From Actinoplanes sandaracinus (GTDB lineage Bacteria > Actinomycetota > Actinomycetes > Mycobacteriales > Micromonosporaceae), in NCBI RefSeq assembly GCF_030009775.1, contig NZ_JASCTH010000009.1, forward strand, positions 124,001-188,000: 64,000 nt of DNA. The letters are read 5' to 3'. Position 1 is the first letter of the stretch, and every line of letters begins with the position of its first letter. The notes under the pieces were generated by a model. The model did no database searches. It saw nothing but the letters and a program-made list of their open reading frames with translations, and had not been told where the DNA came from. Below are positions 54,118-62,988 of the stretch, one piece after another. Made by a program: the position numbers and the translations under genes.

Positions 54118-55910
54118 TGAGACTCCGCAAGAAGGTCCTCGCCGCCGTCAGCTCCCTGGTCCTGGCCACGGCCGTCCTGGCCGGCTGCTCCGCCGACAGC
54201 GGCGGGACCACCGCGGCCACCAACGTCGCCGCCACCAACGCCTCGGCCGACGGCACCCAGACCGCCCAGGCCGTCCTCGCCGCGAACAAGCCGGCACACA
54301 CGGCCGGCGCCACCCGCGCCGGAAACACCGGCGCCATCGAGCTGACCGGCGGCTCGGCCACCTCGTCCGCGGACGGTGTGAAGGTCGACGGCGCGACGGT
54401 CACCATCACCGCGGCCGGGACGTACACCATCAGCGGTGAGCTGACCGGCCAGATCGTGGTGACCGCGCCGGACGCCACCGTCACACTGATCCTCGACGGC
54501 GCCTCGATCACCAGCACGGCCGGCGCCGCGATCGCCGCCACCGCGGTGAAGGAACTGGTCGTCCAGCTCGCCGACGGCAGCACCAACACGCTGTCCGACG
54601 CCTCCTCCTACGCCGACGACGCCGACGTGAACGCGGCCCTGTTCAGCGCCGGCGACCTGACCCTCACCGGAGCCGGGAAGCTCGCCGTCACCGGCAACGG
54701 CAACGACGGCGTCGCGAGCAAGGACGGGTTGCTCGTGCGGTCCGGCACGATCACCGTGACGGCGAAGGACGACGGCCTGCGCGGCAAGGACTACGTGGTG
54801 GTGAACGGCGGCACGGTCACCGTCACCGCGAGCGGCGACGGGATCAAGGCCGACAACACCGAGGACGCCGACTCCGGGTACGTGGCGGTGGCCGGCGGCA
54901 CGGTCGCGGTGACCAGCGCCGGCGACGGCGTGGACGCGGCCACCGACATCGTGGTCACCGGCGGGACGCTGACGGTCGCGGCCGGTGGCGGGCACACCGT
55001 CAAGCCCGCCGGCGACTCGTCGGCGAAGGGCCTCAAGTCCGGTGTCATCACGGTCCTCGAGGGCGGCACGGCCCGCGTGGACTCCTCCGACGACGCGGTG
55101 CACAGCGACGGCGCGGTGCACCTCAACGGCGCGACGGTGACCGTGGCCAGCGGCGACGACGGCGTGCACGCCGAGGGTCAGCAGATCATCGACGGCGGGT
55201 CCCTCGACGTGACGGCGGCGGTCGAAGGCCTGGAGGCGGCCGCGTTCGTGCTCAACGACGGCGCCGTGCACGTGGTCTCCAGCGACGACGGCATCAACGG
55301 CGCGGGCGGGACCGCCGGCGCCGACTCGGCCACCGGCCGGCAGGGTGGTGGCGCCCCGGGTGGCGGCGAGAACGTCGGCGCCTTCTCGGTCACCGTCAAC
55401 GGCGGCACCCTGGTGATCGACTCCGAGGGCGACGGTCTCGACTCCAACGGCACCGCGACCATCACCGGCGGCACGGTCGTGGTCAACGGGCCACAGCGCA
55501 GCGGCAACGGCGCGCTGGACGTCAACGGCGCCTTCACCGTCGACGGCGGCACCCTGCTGGCCTCCGGCAGCGCGGGCATGGTCGTCACCCCGGGCGCCGG
55601 CTCGAAACAGGGCTGGATCTCCGCCACGCTGACCGCCGCGATCGGGGCCGGCACGACCATTCAGATCACCGACGGCGACGGCACGGTGGTCGCCAGTTAT
55701 GTGACCGGCAAGACCGTGCAGAACATCACCTACTCGTCATCCGCGATCAGCAGCGGCGAGAAGTACACAGTGCACAACGGCGGCACCGCGACCGGCGCGA
55801 CCACCGGCGGGCTGGCGGCGTCCGGCACGCTCGGCTCCGCCGCCGAGGTCGCCACGGTGACCGCGGGGCAGGCCCCGGCCGGCGGTGGCCGCAACCGCGG
55901 CGGGCGCTGA
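54117..55910 (+). CDS. Cthe_2159-type beta-helix lipoprotein
   Basis: Lipoprotein of 597 residues (lipobox VLAGC). The body is a right-handed beta-helix-like repeat series (GGTVTVTASGDGIKADN, GGTVAVTSAGDGVDAATD, VTGGTLTVAAGGG) belonging to the carbohydrate-binding Cthe_2159 family, whose founder binds acidic polysaccharides and calcium. The many SGDGxxA and SDDG turns are possible calcium sites. The C-terminal region is Gly-rich and ends in RNRGGR. It shares one base with the VTC gene, forming a three-gene unit. Confidence 0.88.
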   Translation: MRLRKKVLAAVSSLVLATAVLAGCSADSGGTTAATNVAATNASADGTQTAQAVLAANKPAHTAGATRAGNTGAIELTGGSATSSADGVKVDGATVTITAAGTYTISGELTGQIVVTAPDATVTLILDGASITSTAGAAIAATAVKELVVQLADGSTNTLSDASSYADDADVNAALFSAGDLTLTGAGKLAVTGNGNDGVASKDGLLVRSGTITVTAKDDGLRGKDYVVVNGGTVTVTASGDGIKADNTEDADSGYVAVAGGTVAVTSAGDGVDAATDIVVTGGTLTVAAGGGHTVKPAGDSSAKGLKSGVITVLEGGTARVDSSDDAVHSDGAVHLNGATVTVASGDDGVHAEGQQIIDGGSLDVTAAVEGLEAAAFVLNDGAVHVVSSDDGINGAGGTAGADSATGRQGGGAPGGGENVGAFSVTVNGGTLVIDSEGDGLDSNGTATITGGTVVVNGPQRSGNGALDVNGAFTVDGGTLLASGSAGMVVTPGAGSKQGWISATLTAAIGAGTTIQITDGDGTVVASYVTGKTVQNITYSSSAISSGEKYTVHNGGTATGATTGGLAASGTLGSAAEVATVTAGQAPAGGGRNRGGR

Positions 55911-55950
55911 CCTCATCCCTCTCCCCGGCTGACCTCACTCCCCCAGGTGA

Positions 55951-55983
55951 CGCCCGGATCCGGCTTCTCGCCGGTTCCGGGCG
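55951..55983. terminator. Terminator after the DUF4956-VTC-Cthe_2159 operon
   Basis: Fourteen-base arms (CGCCCGGATCCGGC and GCCGGTTCCGGGCG) pair with one mismatch around a TTCTC loop, 40 bases past the stop. Confidence 0.75.
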
Positions 55984-56149
55984 CCGCTGTCTCCGGTTTC
56001 GCCCGGATTCATGTTCCGGCTGATCATTCGCGGCTGTGACGAAACCGTCGCTCTTCGAGTTGACCTCGAGGGTTCGGCGCCGGAAGCCGTGAGTATGCTG
56101 ATCGCGACCGGGATCACCGGATCCACACAGGACTGTCTAAGAGGTCCAC

Positions 56150-57046
56150 GTGTCCGACGAAGAGGCCGAAGCCGAAACCAACGGGAGCAGCGGGGCCACC
56201 GTGCGCCGGCTCCAGCTCGGCGCTCATCTGCGTGCCCTGCGCCGGGCCAAGGGCCTCACCCGCGACCAGGCCGGTTACACCATCCGGGCGTCCGAGTCGA
56301 AGATCAGCCGGATGGAGCTGGGCCGGGTCAGTTTCAAGGAACGTGACGTCACCGACCTGCTGAAACTCTACGGCGTCGACGACCCCGGCGAGACCCGCCG
56401 GGTTCTCACCATGATGCGGGAGGCCAACGCCCCGAGCTGGTGGCAGGCCTTCGGCGACGTGCTCGACACGTGGTTCCAGAACTACCTCGACCTGGAGCAG
56501 GCGGCCGAGCTGATCCGCACCTACGAGGTCCAGTTCGTCCCCGGCCTGCTGCAGACCGACGCCTACGCGCGAGCGGTGATCAAACTCGGCCATGAGAGCG
56601 ACGGTCCGGACGAGATCGACCGGCGGGCGAGACTGCGGATGGCACGCAAGCAGGTTTTGGAGCGGCCCGACGCGCCCCGCCTCTGGGCGGTCCTGGACGA
56701 GGCGGTGCTGCGCCGGCCGATCGGCGGCTGGGACGTGCTCCGTGAGCAGATCCGCTACCTCCTGAAAGTCTCCGAGTCGCCGCAGGTGCGGTTGCAGGTG
56801 GTGCCGTTCGAGTCGGGCGGGCACGCGGCGGCCGGCGGGGCGTTCAGCATCCTGCGGTTCCCGCACGAGAAGCTGCCCGACGTCGTCTACATCGAACACC
56901 TCACCAACGGGCTCTACCTCGAGCGCCGCGAAGAGGTCGACAAGTACGCGGCGGCGATCGGCCGGCTGTTCATCGAGGCCGAGCGGCCCAACCGCACCCC
57001 GGAGATCCTGCGGGCCATCCTCGCCGAGCTGGAGTCCCGCTCGTAA
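56150..57046 (+). CDS. XRE family regulator with DUF5753
   Basis: A 298-residue protein with an XRE-type HTH at about 22-80 (LGAHLRALRRAKGLTRDQAGYTIRASESKISRMELGR) and a DUF5753 ligand-like domain (WFQNYLDLEQAAELIRTYEVQFVPGLLQT), the layout of the abundant BldB/WhiJ-associated regulators of actinobacteria. A DUF397 partner gene, which often lies beside these, is not seen here. GTG 56150 has AAGAGG 6 bases upstream. Confidence 0.92.
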   Translation: MSDEEAEAETNGSSGATVRRLQLGAHLRALRRAKGLTRDQAGYTIRASESKISRMELGRVSFKERDVTDLLKLYGVDDPGETRRVLTMMREANAPSWWQAFGDVLDTWFQNYLDLEQAAELIRTYEVQFVPGLLQTDAYARAVIKLGHESDGPDEIDRRARLRMARKQVLERPDAPRLWAVLDEAVLRRPIGGWDVLREQIRYLLKVSESPQVRLQVVPFESGGHAAAGGAFSILRFPHEKLPDVVYIEHLTNGLYLERREEVDKYAAAIGRLFIEAERPNRTPEILRAILAELESRS

Positions 57047-57102
57047 CGAGCCCACTGGCGGGGCACAGGAGGCCCACAAGATCCGCCGGTTGACTGCGTT
57101 GC

Positions 57103-58056
57103 GTGACGACGAACCCCGTACCGAACCAGCCTCGCCGGATCAACCGCCGGGGCCTTCTCGCCGGCGGACTCGGCCTGCTGGCGGCCGCCGGCGGTGGCGG
57201 CGCCTGGGCCCTCGACCGCTACGTCCTCGACCACGTCGAGGTGACCGGCGCCTCCACTCTGGCCGCACAGAACGTGGTCGTGGCCGAGCCGGACAGCACC
57301 GGCAGCGCGACCGCGACGAGCTACCGCAGTGACACCGCGACGATCGCCATCGAGACGGTGTCGGCCGGGTCGGGCGACGACACGGTCACCTACTTCGTGG
57401 CGGACGTGCGGGTCACCGACGCGACGATCGTCCGGTCGGCGTTCGCCGGCGACCAGTTCGGCGCGAACATCATCGCCGACCCGTCGGAGATCGCCGCCGG
57501 GGTGGGCGCGGTGCTCGCGATCAACGGCGACTACTACGGCTTCCGCGACACCGGCATCGTCATCCGCAACGGGGTGACGTTCCGCGACGCGGGCGCCCGG
57601 CAGGGGCTGGCGCTCTACGCGGACGGGTCGATGAAGCTCTACGACGAGACCGCCACCAGCGCCGGCAAGCTGATCAGCGACGGGGTGTGGAACACGCTGT
57701 CCTTCGGGCCGGGGCTGGTCGACGACGGCGCGGTGATCTCCGGGATCGACCGGATGGAGGTCGACACCAACTTCGGCAACCACTCGATCCAGGGCCGGCA
57801 GCCACGCACCGGCATCGGCGTCGTGGACAACAACCACCTGCTGTTCGTCGTGGTGGACGGGCGCAGCAGCGGATACAGCCGGGGCGTCACCATGCCGGAG
57901 TTCGCGCAGATCTTCGCCGACCGGGGGGCGCGCACGGCGTACAACCTGGACGGTGGCGGCTCGTCGGCGATGGTCTTCGGCGGCGCACTGGTCAACAACC
58001 CGCTCGGCAAAGGCCGGGAGCGCGGCACCAGCGACATCCTCTACGTCGCGGGCTGA
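57103..58056 (+). CDS. Phosphodiester glycosidase (NAGPA) domain protein
   Basis: Exported protein of 317 residues: a twin-arginine-like N-terminus (RRINRRGLLAGGLGLLAAAGG) followed by a NAGPA domain with AINGDYYGFRDTGIVI, FGPGLVDDG, RTGIGV and the diagnostic NLDGGGSS near the C-terminus. Relatives cleave N-acetylglucosamine from phosphodiesters or modify exopolysaccharides. The stop is 6 bases before the GT2-GtrA gene, so the two are one operon. Confidence 0.9.
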   Translation: MTTNPVPNQPRRINRRGLLAGGLGLLAAAGGGGAWALDRYVLDHVEVTGASTLAAQNVVVAEPDSTGSATATSYRSDTATIAIETVSAGSGDDTVTYFVADVRVTDATIVRSAFAGDQFGANIIADPSEIAAGVGAVLAINGDYYGFRDTGIVIRNGVTFRDAGARQGLALYADGSMKLYDETATSAGKLISDGVWNTLSFGPGLVDDGAVISGIDRMEVDTNFGNHSIQGRQPRTGIGVVDNNHLLFVVVDGRSSGYSRGVTMPEFAQIFADRGARTAYNLDGGGSSAMVFGGALVNNPLGKGRERGTSDILYVAG

Positions 58057-58061
58057 TCGCC

Positions 58062-59120
58062 GTGATCGTGCTGATTCCCGCGTACCAGCCGGACCACCGG
58101 CTCGCGGAACTGGTCGGACGACTGGACCGGCACCGTGTCCTCGTGGTCGACGACGGGAGCGGTCCCTCGTACGCCGCAGCGTTTGAGGCCGCCCGCCGGG
58201 CCGGCGCCGAAGTGATCACCCTGAGCCGGAACCGGGGTAAGGGTTTCGCGCTGAAAGCGGGGTTCGCCCACATCCGGAACCGCTGTCCGGGCGAGGATGT
58301 GGTCTGTGCGGACAGCGACGGCCAGCACCGGGTCGAGGACATCGAGGCGGTCGCCGCGCGGGTGGAGCTCTCGGATGCGGCGATGGTGCTCGGCGTGCGC
58401 CGGTTCACCGGGCCGGTGCCGGCGCGCAGCCGGTTCGGCAACACCGCGACCAGGATGATCTTCAAGCTGGTCACCGGGTGCGCGGTGACCGACACCCAGA
58501 CCGGCCTGCGCGGCTACCCGGCCCGCATGCTGCCCTGGCTGGGCCGGGTGCCGGGCGACCGCTTCGAGTACGAACTGCGGCTTCTGCTGCGCGCGGCCCG
58601 CGAGCGCAAGCCGATCGACGAGGTTCCGATCGCCACCGTCTACCTGGACGGCAACAGCTCGTCGCACTTCCGGCCGGTGATCGACTCGGCGCGGATCTAC
58701 GGGCCGCTGCTCGCCTTCGCCGGCTCGTCGCTGCTGGCATTCGCTGTCGACGCCGCCCTGCTGGCCGGGCTCGTCACCTGGACCGGCCACCTCGCCCTCT
58801 CGGCGATCGCCGCCCGGCTGGTCAGCGCGACCCTCAACTACTCGGTCAACCGCGGCGCCGTGTTCGGCGGGTGCGCGCGGATTCCACACCGGCGGGCCGC
58901 GCCCCGGTACGCCGCCCTCGCTCTCGCCTCGCTCACCGCCAACGTGGCGCTGCTGCACGCGCTGAACGCGGCGACCGGTTCGCTGGTGCTGAGCAAGGTG
59001 GCCGCCGAAGTGCTGCTCTTCCTGGCCGGGTACGCGATCCAGCGGGCCTTCGTCTTCCGCCGCGGGCCTGCCCGCACCCGGATCACCACCGGACGGCAGG
59101 CCGCCGGCATCCGGGGGTGA
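58062..59120 (+). CDS. Glycosyltransferase 2 fused to GtrA-like flippase
   Basis: A 352-residue fusion. Residues 1-220 form a DPM1-like GT2 domain (VLIPAYQPDH, LVVDDGSG, RNRGKGFALKAGF, ADSDGQH with the DxD, and TDTQTGLRGYPARMLPWL). Four helices from about 225 form a GtrA domain (SLLAFAVDAALLAGLVTW, ARLVSATLNYSVNRGAVF). GT2 makes a polyprenyl-phosphate sugar; GtrA proteins flip it to the outside, so this one chain may do both. GTG 58062 is the start. Coupled to a NAGPA-type gene. Confidence 0.9.
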   Translation: MIVLIPAYQPDHRLAELVGRLDRHRVLVVDDGSGPSYAAAFEAARRAGAEVITLSRNRGKGFALKAGFAHIRNRCPGEDVVCADSDGQHRVEDIEAVAARVELSDAAMVLGVRRFTGPVPARSRFGNTATRMIFKLVTGCAVTDTQTGLRGYPARMLPWLGRVPGDRFEYELRLLLRAARERKPIDEVPIATVYLDGNSSSHFRPVIDSARIYGPLLAFAGSSLLAFAVDAALLAGLVTWTGHLALSAIAARLVSATLNYSVNRGAVFGGCARIPHRRAAPRYAALALASLTANVALLHALNAATGSLVLSKVAAEVLLFLAGYAIQRAFVFRRGPARTRITTGRQAAGIRG

Positions 59121-59209
59121 ACCTCGAATCCGCACCGTCACCGTCGCCGACCGGGCCCTCTGGAGAACCGGCGGTCGCGGCCTGATGACACGTCGATGCC
59201 CGCACGCGG

Positions 59210-59215
59210 CAGAAT
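59210..59215 (+). promoter_or_regulatory. -10 element of the leaderless AfsR-like gene
   Basis: CAGAAT, 7 bases before ATG 59223. Confidence 0.5.
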
Positions 59216-59222
59216 CGTCGCC

Positions 59223-62200
59223 ATGCGGTTCGGCATCCTCGGCCCTCTGCGGGCGCACCGACCGGACGGGACCCCGATCCCGCCCGGCGGGCCCCGGCAA
59301 CGGGCGCTGCTCGCGATGCTGCTGCTCGACGCCGGCCGCCCCGCCGGGATCGACCGGCTCATCGACGGCCTCTACGGCGACGAGCCACCGGCCGGGGCCG
59401 GCAACGCCCTCCAGTCGCAGGTGTCCCGGCTCCGGCAGGAACTGCCCGTCGAACTCGATCCGGCCGGGTACCGGCTGGCCGTGCCCCGCGACGAGGTCGA
59501 CGCGCACCGCTTCGCCGACCTCGCCGCCGCCGGCCGCCGGGCCCTCGCCGCCGCCGATCCGGCCGGCGCGATCCCGCCACTGCGCGAGGCGGTCGCCCTC
59601 TGGCGCGGCGAGCCACTCGCCGACGTCCGCGACGCGCCGTTCGCGCACGCGCACGTCAGCCGCCTCACCGAACTGCACCTCGGCGCCGTCGAAGATCTGT
59701 ACGAGGCGGAGGCCGCGACCGGTGCTCCCGTGCCGCACGCCGTGGCCGGGCTGCGCGACTTGATCGCCGCGCATCCGCTGCGGGAACGCCTGCGCGCGCT
59801 GCTGATGCGCACCCTCGCGGCGGCGGGCCGTCCGGCCGAGGCACTGGCGGCGTACGAGGACGCGCGCCGCACCCTCGCCGAGGAACTGGGCGCCGATCCT
59901 TCGCCGGAGCTGGCAGCCCTGCACACCACCCTGCTCCGGCGGCCCGCAGCCATCCCCGCGCAGTTCGTGCCCGGCCCCGCGCAGTCCATGCCCGACCCCG
60001 TGCAGTCCGGAGCGGGCCCGGTCAGGGCGGCCCGCGGACCGGTACGGCACGGGGTGCCGAGCCAGCTGACCAGCTTCGTCGGGCGCGACGACGAACTGCC
60101 GCGGGTCGCGGCCGCGTTGCGTACCAGAAGGCTGGTGACCCTGCACGGACCGGGTGGCGCGGGCAAGACGCGGCTCGCCGCCGAGATCGCGGCCCGGCAC
60201 TCCGGCGACGTGCATTTCGTGGAACTCGCCGCCGCCGGCCCCGACGACGTGCCCCGCGCGGTCCTGGTCGCCCTCGGTCTGCGCGACGTGGTGCTGAACA
60301 GCCCGGCCGCCCCGGCCACCGCGTTCGCGCCTCCCGGCGTCCTGGACCGGCTGGTGACGGCGCTCGCCGAACGGCGGCTCCTGCTCGTCCTGGACAACTG
60401 CGAGCACGTCGTCGCCGCGGCCGCCGACCTGGCCGCCCGGCTGCTGGCCGGCGCGCCCGGACTGCGGATCCTCGCCACCAGCCGGGAACCGCTCGCCATC
60501 ACCGGGGAGGCGCTCTGCCCGGTCGGTGGCCTGCCGGAGGCGCCGGCCGTCCAGCTCTTCGCCGACCGGGCCGCCGACGTCGTGCGCGGATTCGCCGTCA
60601 CCACGGAGAACGCCGCCGTCGTCCATCGGCTGTGCCGCACCCTCGACGGCCTTCCGCTCGCTGTCGAGCTCGCCGCGGCCCGCATGCACGCGCTGCCCGT
60701 CACCGAGATCGCCGCCCGGCTCGACGACCGTTTCCGGCTGCTCTCCCACGGCAGCCGCACCGCGGAGAGCCGGCACCGGACGCTGCGGGCCGTCGTCGCC
60801 TGGAGCTGGGATCTGCTCACCGAACCGGAACGGGTGCTGGCCCGCCGTTTCACCGTCTTCGCGGGCGGAGCCACGCTGGACGCCGTCGAACGGATCTGCG
60901 CCTTCGACACCGACGAAGAGGTGCGCGGGTTCGGGGCCTTCCACACCGGCGAAACCGTTCCCCGGGCCGGCGCCTCTGACACCGCTGATCGCGGGGGCAG
61001 CGTCTCTGACACCGCCAGTCGCGGGGGCGGCTCTCGGTCGGTGACCGTGGAGGTTCTCGCCGGGCTCGTCGGCAAGTCTCTGATCGAGCGGGACGGCGAC
61101 CGCTACCGCATGCTGGAGACGATCCGGGCGTACTCCGCGGAGCGACTCGCCGAGTCTGGCGAACGTGACCGGCTGTGGCGGGCGCACGCCGAACACTTCC
61201 TGGAGTTCGCGGCCCGCGCCGACGCCCGCCTGCGCACCGCGGACCAGCTCACCTGGCTGGACCGGCTCGACGCCGAACGCGACAACCTGCACGCCGCCCT
61301 GCGGCGGACCGCGGAACACACGCCTTCGACGGCGTTGCGCCTGGTCTCCGCCCTGTCCTTCTACTGGTGGCTGCGCGGGCTGCGGGTCGAGGCCGCCGCC
61401 CTGGCCGATCTGGCGCTGCGCGCGGTCGGGCCGGAACCCCCTCCCGGCCACACCGAGGAGTACGTGCTGAGCGTCTTCAACGCCGCCCTCGGCACCGGTG
61501 CGGCCGGCGGGGCGGCGGCCCGCTGGGCCGGCTACATGCGGACGCTGACGTCGGCGCCGGCCCAGCCGTTCCTGCTCTACCTGTCGGCGATGGCGGTCGG
61601 CCCACCCGACGACGACCCGGCCGGTGTCGTCGAACTCAACCGCAAACTACGCGAGCAGATCGCCGACGACTCGTGGAGCCGGGCACTGGGCGGCATCGGC
61701 AGCGGCTGGATGCTGCTGTTCGCGGGCGCCGACCCGGCCCAGGCCGAACCCGAGTTCCGGTCCGCGCTGGCCGGCTTCCGGGCCATCGGCGACCGCTGGG
61801 GCGCCATCCTGGCCCTCTCCGGCCTCGCCGAACTGGCCGCCTGGCGGGGCGACCCGGCCGCTTCCATCCCGCCGACCGACGAGGCGCTGCGCCTGGCCGG
61901 AGAGCTCGGCGCCGCCGTCGACGTCGCCGACCTGCTGCGCGGCCGTGGCCAGGCCCGGATGGACACCGGCGACCCCGACGGCGCGGCCGCCGACTTCACC
62001 CGCGCCGCCGAAGTCGCCCGCGAAGCGGGCGCCCCGGAACTGGCGGCCGCCGGGCTGCTCGGCCTGGGGTCGCTCGCTCTGGCGCGCGGAGACCTGCCGG
62101 AGTCGTTCCGGTACTGCTCGGCGGCGTTGGCCGCCTGCCCGGCGGGCTGGTACAGCGCCGACGGCACCCGGATGGCGATCCTGATCGTGCTGGGCCGGAT

Positions 62201-62525
62201 CGCCGAACTGTCCGGTGACCCGGCGACCGCTGTGACCCGCTACCGCGAGGTCTTCACGATCCGCGGCGGCATGATCGGCTTCCCCGGGATGGCGGAGGCC
62301 TTCGACCGGCTCGCCGGCCTGGCCGCCGCCACCGGTGATCCGGTGCGGGCCGCCCGGCTGCTCGGCGCGGTCCGTGCCCTCGGTCTGCGCGCCGACCCGG
62401 AGGGTTCGGAGCCGGCTGCCCGGGCGGCCGCCGCTGCCCGTGCCACGCTCGGACCGCGGCGCTTCGCGGACGCCCTCGCCGCGGGCGCCGCCCTCAGCGC
62501 TGACGAGGCGCTCGCTCTACCCTGA
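59223..62525 (+). CDS. AfsR/SARP-type regulator with NB-ARC ATPase and TPR domains
   Basis: Large regulator of about 1100 residues. Order: OmpR-like winged helix (RFGILGPLRAHRPDGTPIPPGG), BTAD helical repeats to about 240, NB-ARC ATPase with Walker A GPGGAGKT near 310 and Walker B LLLVLDNCEHV near 386, winged-helix segment (GLPLAVELAAARMHAL), then TPR-like repeats to the end. A duplicated Ser-Asp-Thr/Arg-Gly-Gly insert lies at about 580-604. SARP family members activate antibiotic clusters; the ABC transporter downstream could be a target. The leaderless start at 59223 is preferred over 59196. Confidence 0.9.
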   Translation: MRFGILGPLRAHRPDGTPIPPGGPRQRALLAMLLLDAGRPAGIDRLIDGLYGDEPPAGAGNALQSQVSRLRQELPVELDPAGYRLAVPRDEVDAHRFADLAAAGRRALAAADPAGAIPPLREAVALWRGEPLADVRDAPFAHAHVSRLTELHLGAVEDLYEAEAATGAPVPHAVAGLRDLIAAHPLRERLRALLMRTLAAAGRPAEALAAYEDARRTLAEELGADPSPELAALHTTLLRRPAAIPAQFVPGPAQSMPDPVQSGAGPVRAARGPVRHGVPSQLTSFVGRDDELPRVAAALRTRRLVTLHGPGGAGKTRLAAEIAARHSGDVHFVELAAAGPDDVPRAVLVALGLRDVVLNSPAAPATAFAPPGVLDRLVTALAERRLLLVLDNCEHVVAAAADLAARLLAGAPGLRILATSREPLAITGEALCPVGGLPEAPAVQLFADRAADVVRGFAVTTENAAVVHRLCRTLDGLPLAVELAAARMHALPVTEIAARLDDRFRLLSHGSRTAESRHRTLRAVVAWSWDLLTEPERVLARRFTVFAGGATLDAVERICAFDTDEEVRGFGAFHTGETVPRAGASDTADRGGSVSDTASRGGGSRSVTVEVLAGLVGKSLIERDGDRYRMLETIRAYSAERLAESGERDRLWRAHAEHFLEFAARADARLRTADQLTWLDRLDAERDNLHAALRRTAEHTPSTALRLVSALSFYWWLRGLRVEAAALADLALRAVGPEPPPGHTEEYVLSVFNAALGTGAAGGAAARWAGYMRTLTSAPAQPFLLYLSAMAVGPPDDDPAGVVELNRKLREQIADDSWSRALGGIGSGWMLLFAGADPAQAEPEFRSALAGFRAIGDRWGAILALSGLAELAAWRGDPAASIPPTDEALRLAGELGAAVDVADLLRGRGQARMDTGDPDGAAADFTRAAEVAREAGAPELAAAGLLGLGSLALARGDLPESFRYCSAALAACPAGWYSADGTRMAILIVLGRIAELSGDPATAVTRYREVFTIRGGMIGFPGMAEAFDRLAGLAAATGDPVRAARLLGAVRALGLRADPEGSEPAARAAAAARATLGPRRFADALAAGAALSADEALALP

Positions 62526-62643
62526 ACGACGAGGCGGTCACCCTCCTGAGCAGCGACGCCACCTGCCTTCCGCCTGCCCCCGCCCGCCCTCCGCCTGTCC
62601 TCCGGCTGTCTTCCGGTAAGCGACGACGCCACTCCTCTTCCCC

Positions 62644-62785
62644 GACCGACCAGACCGCTCGCCGTCCCCTAGCCGACAAAGGCACCCACCCTCCCCAGAC
62701 CTACCAGACCGCTTGCGCTCCGCTGGCCGACAAGGCCGCCGAACCGCCCCTGACCGACCAGACCGCTCGCCCCGCCCTGAAGCCA
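62644..62785. repeat. Degenerate 54-bp tandem repeat, about 2.5 copies
   Basis: Units start at 62644, 62699 and 62752. Each has GACCGACCAGACCGCTCGCC (with changes) and the first two also CCGACAAAGGC / CCGACAAGGC. Copies have diverged, so the duplication is not recent. Confidence 0.65.
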
Positions 62786-62786
62786 T

Positions 62787-62822
62787 GCGTGGTCCGCGTG
62801 GTCCGCGTGGTCCGCGTGGTCC
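62787..62822. repeat. 9-bp tandem repeat (GCGTGGTCC), four copies
   Basis: Four perfect copies head to tail. A multiple of three, but no reading frame with gene-like features includes it. Confidence 0.8.
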
Positions 62823-62976
62823 GTGCCGGAGGCTGAGGAGGATCCGAGGGTGTGCGCGACGTCGTACCAACGCGTCCGCCTCAGTTAGCCGCTCTCCTGT
62901 CGCTCTCGCCGCCCGCTCGGAGGCGGCGGTGCGCGGACCGTCAGCGAACGGTGCGCGAGCCGTCAGCGCGGGACGC

Positions 62977-62982
62977 GAGCCT
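62977..62982 (+). promoter_or_regulatory. -10 element of the leaderless DrrA-like gene
   Basis: GAGCCT, 6 bases before ATG 62989. Confidence 0.45.
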
Positions 62983-62988
62983 GACCGC

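Larger units (their letters stand above)
62526..62988. other. 463-base intergenic region with two tandem repeats
   Basis: No gene is seen. Three copies of a GACCGACCAGACCGCTCGCC-like unit recur every 53-55 bases (62644, 62699, 62752), and a GCGTGGTCC 9-mer is repeated four times at 62787-62822. The stretch separates the AfsR-like gene from the ABC ATPase gene. Confidence 0.7.

Noticed and set aside
58041..61451. An 1136-codon open frame on the minus strand
   Set aside because: Antisense to the GT2-GtrA and AfsR-like genes; no domain or start signal is recognisable.
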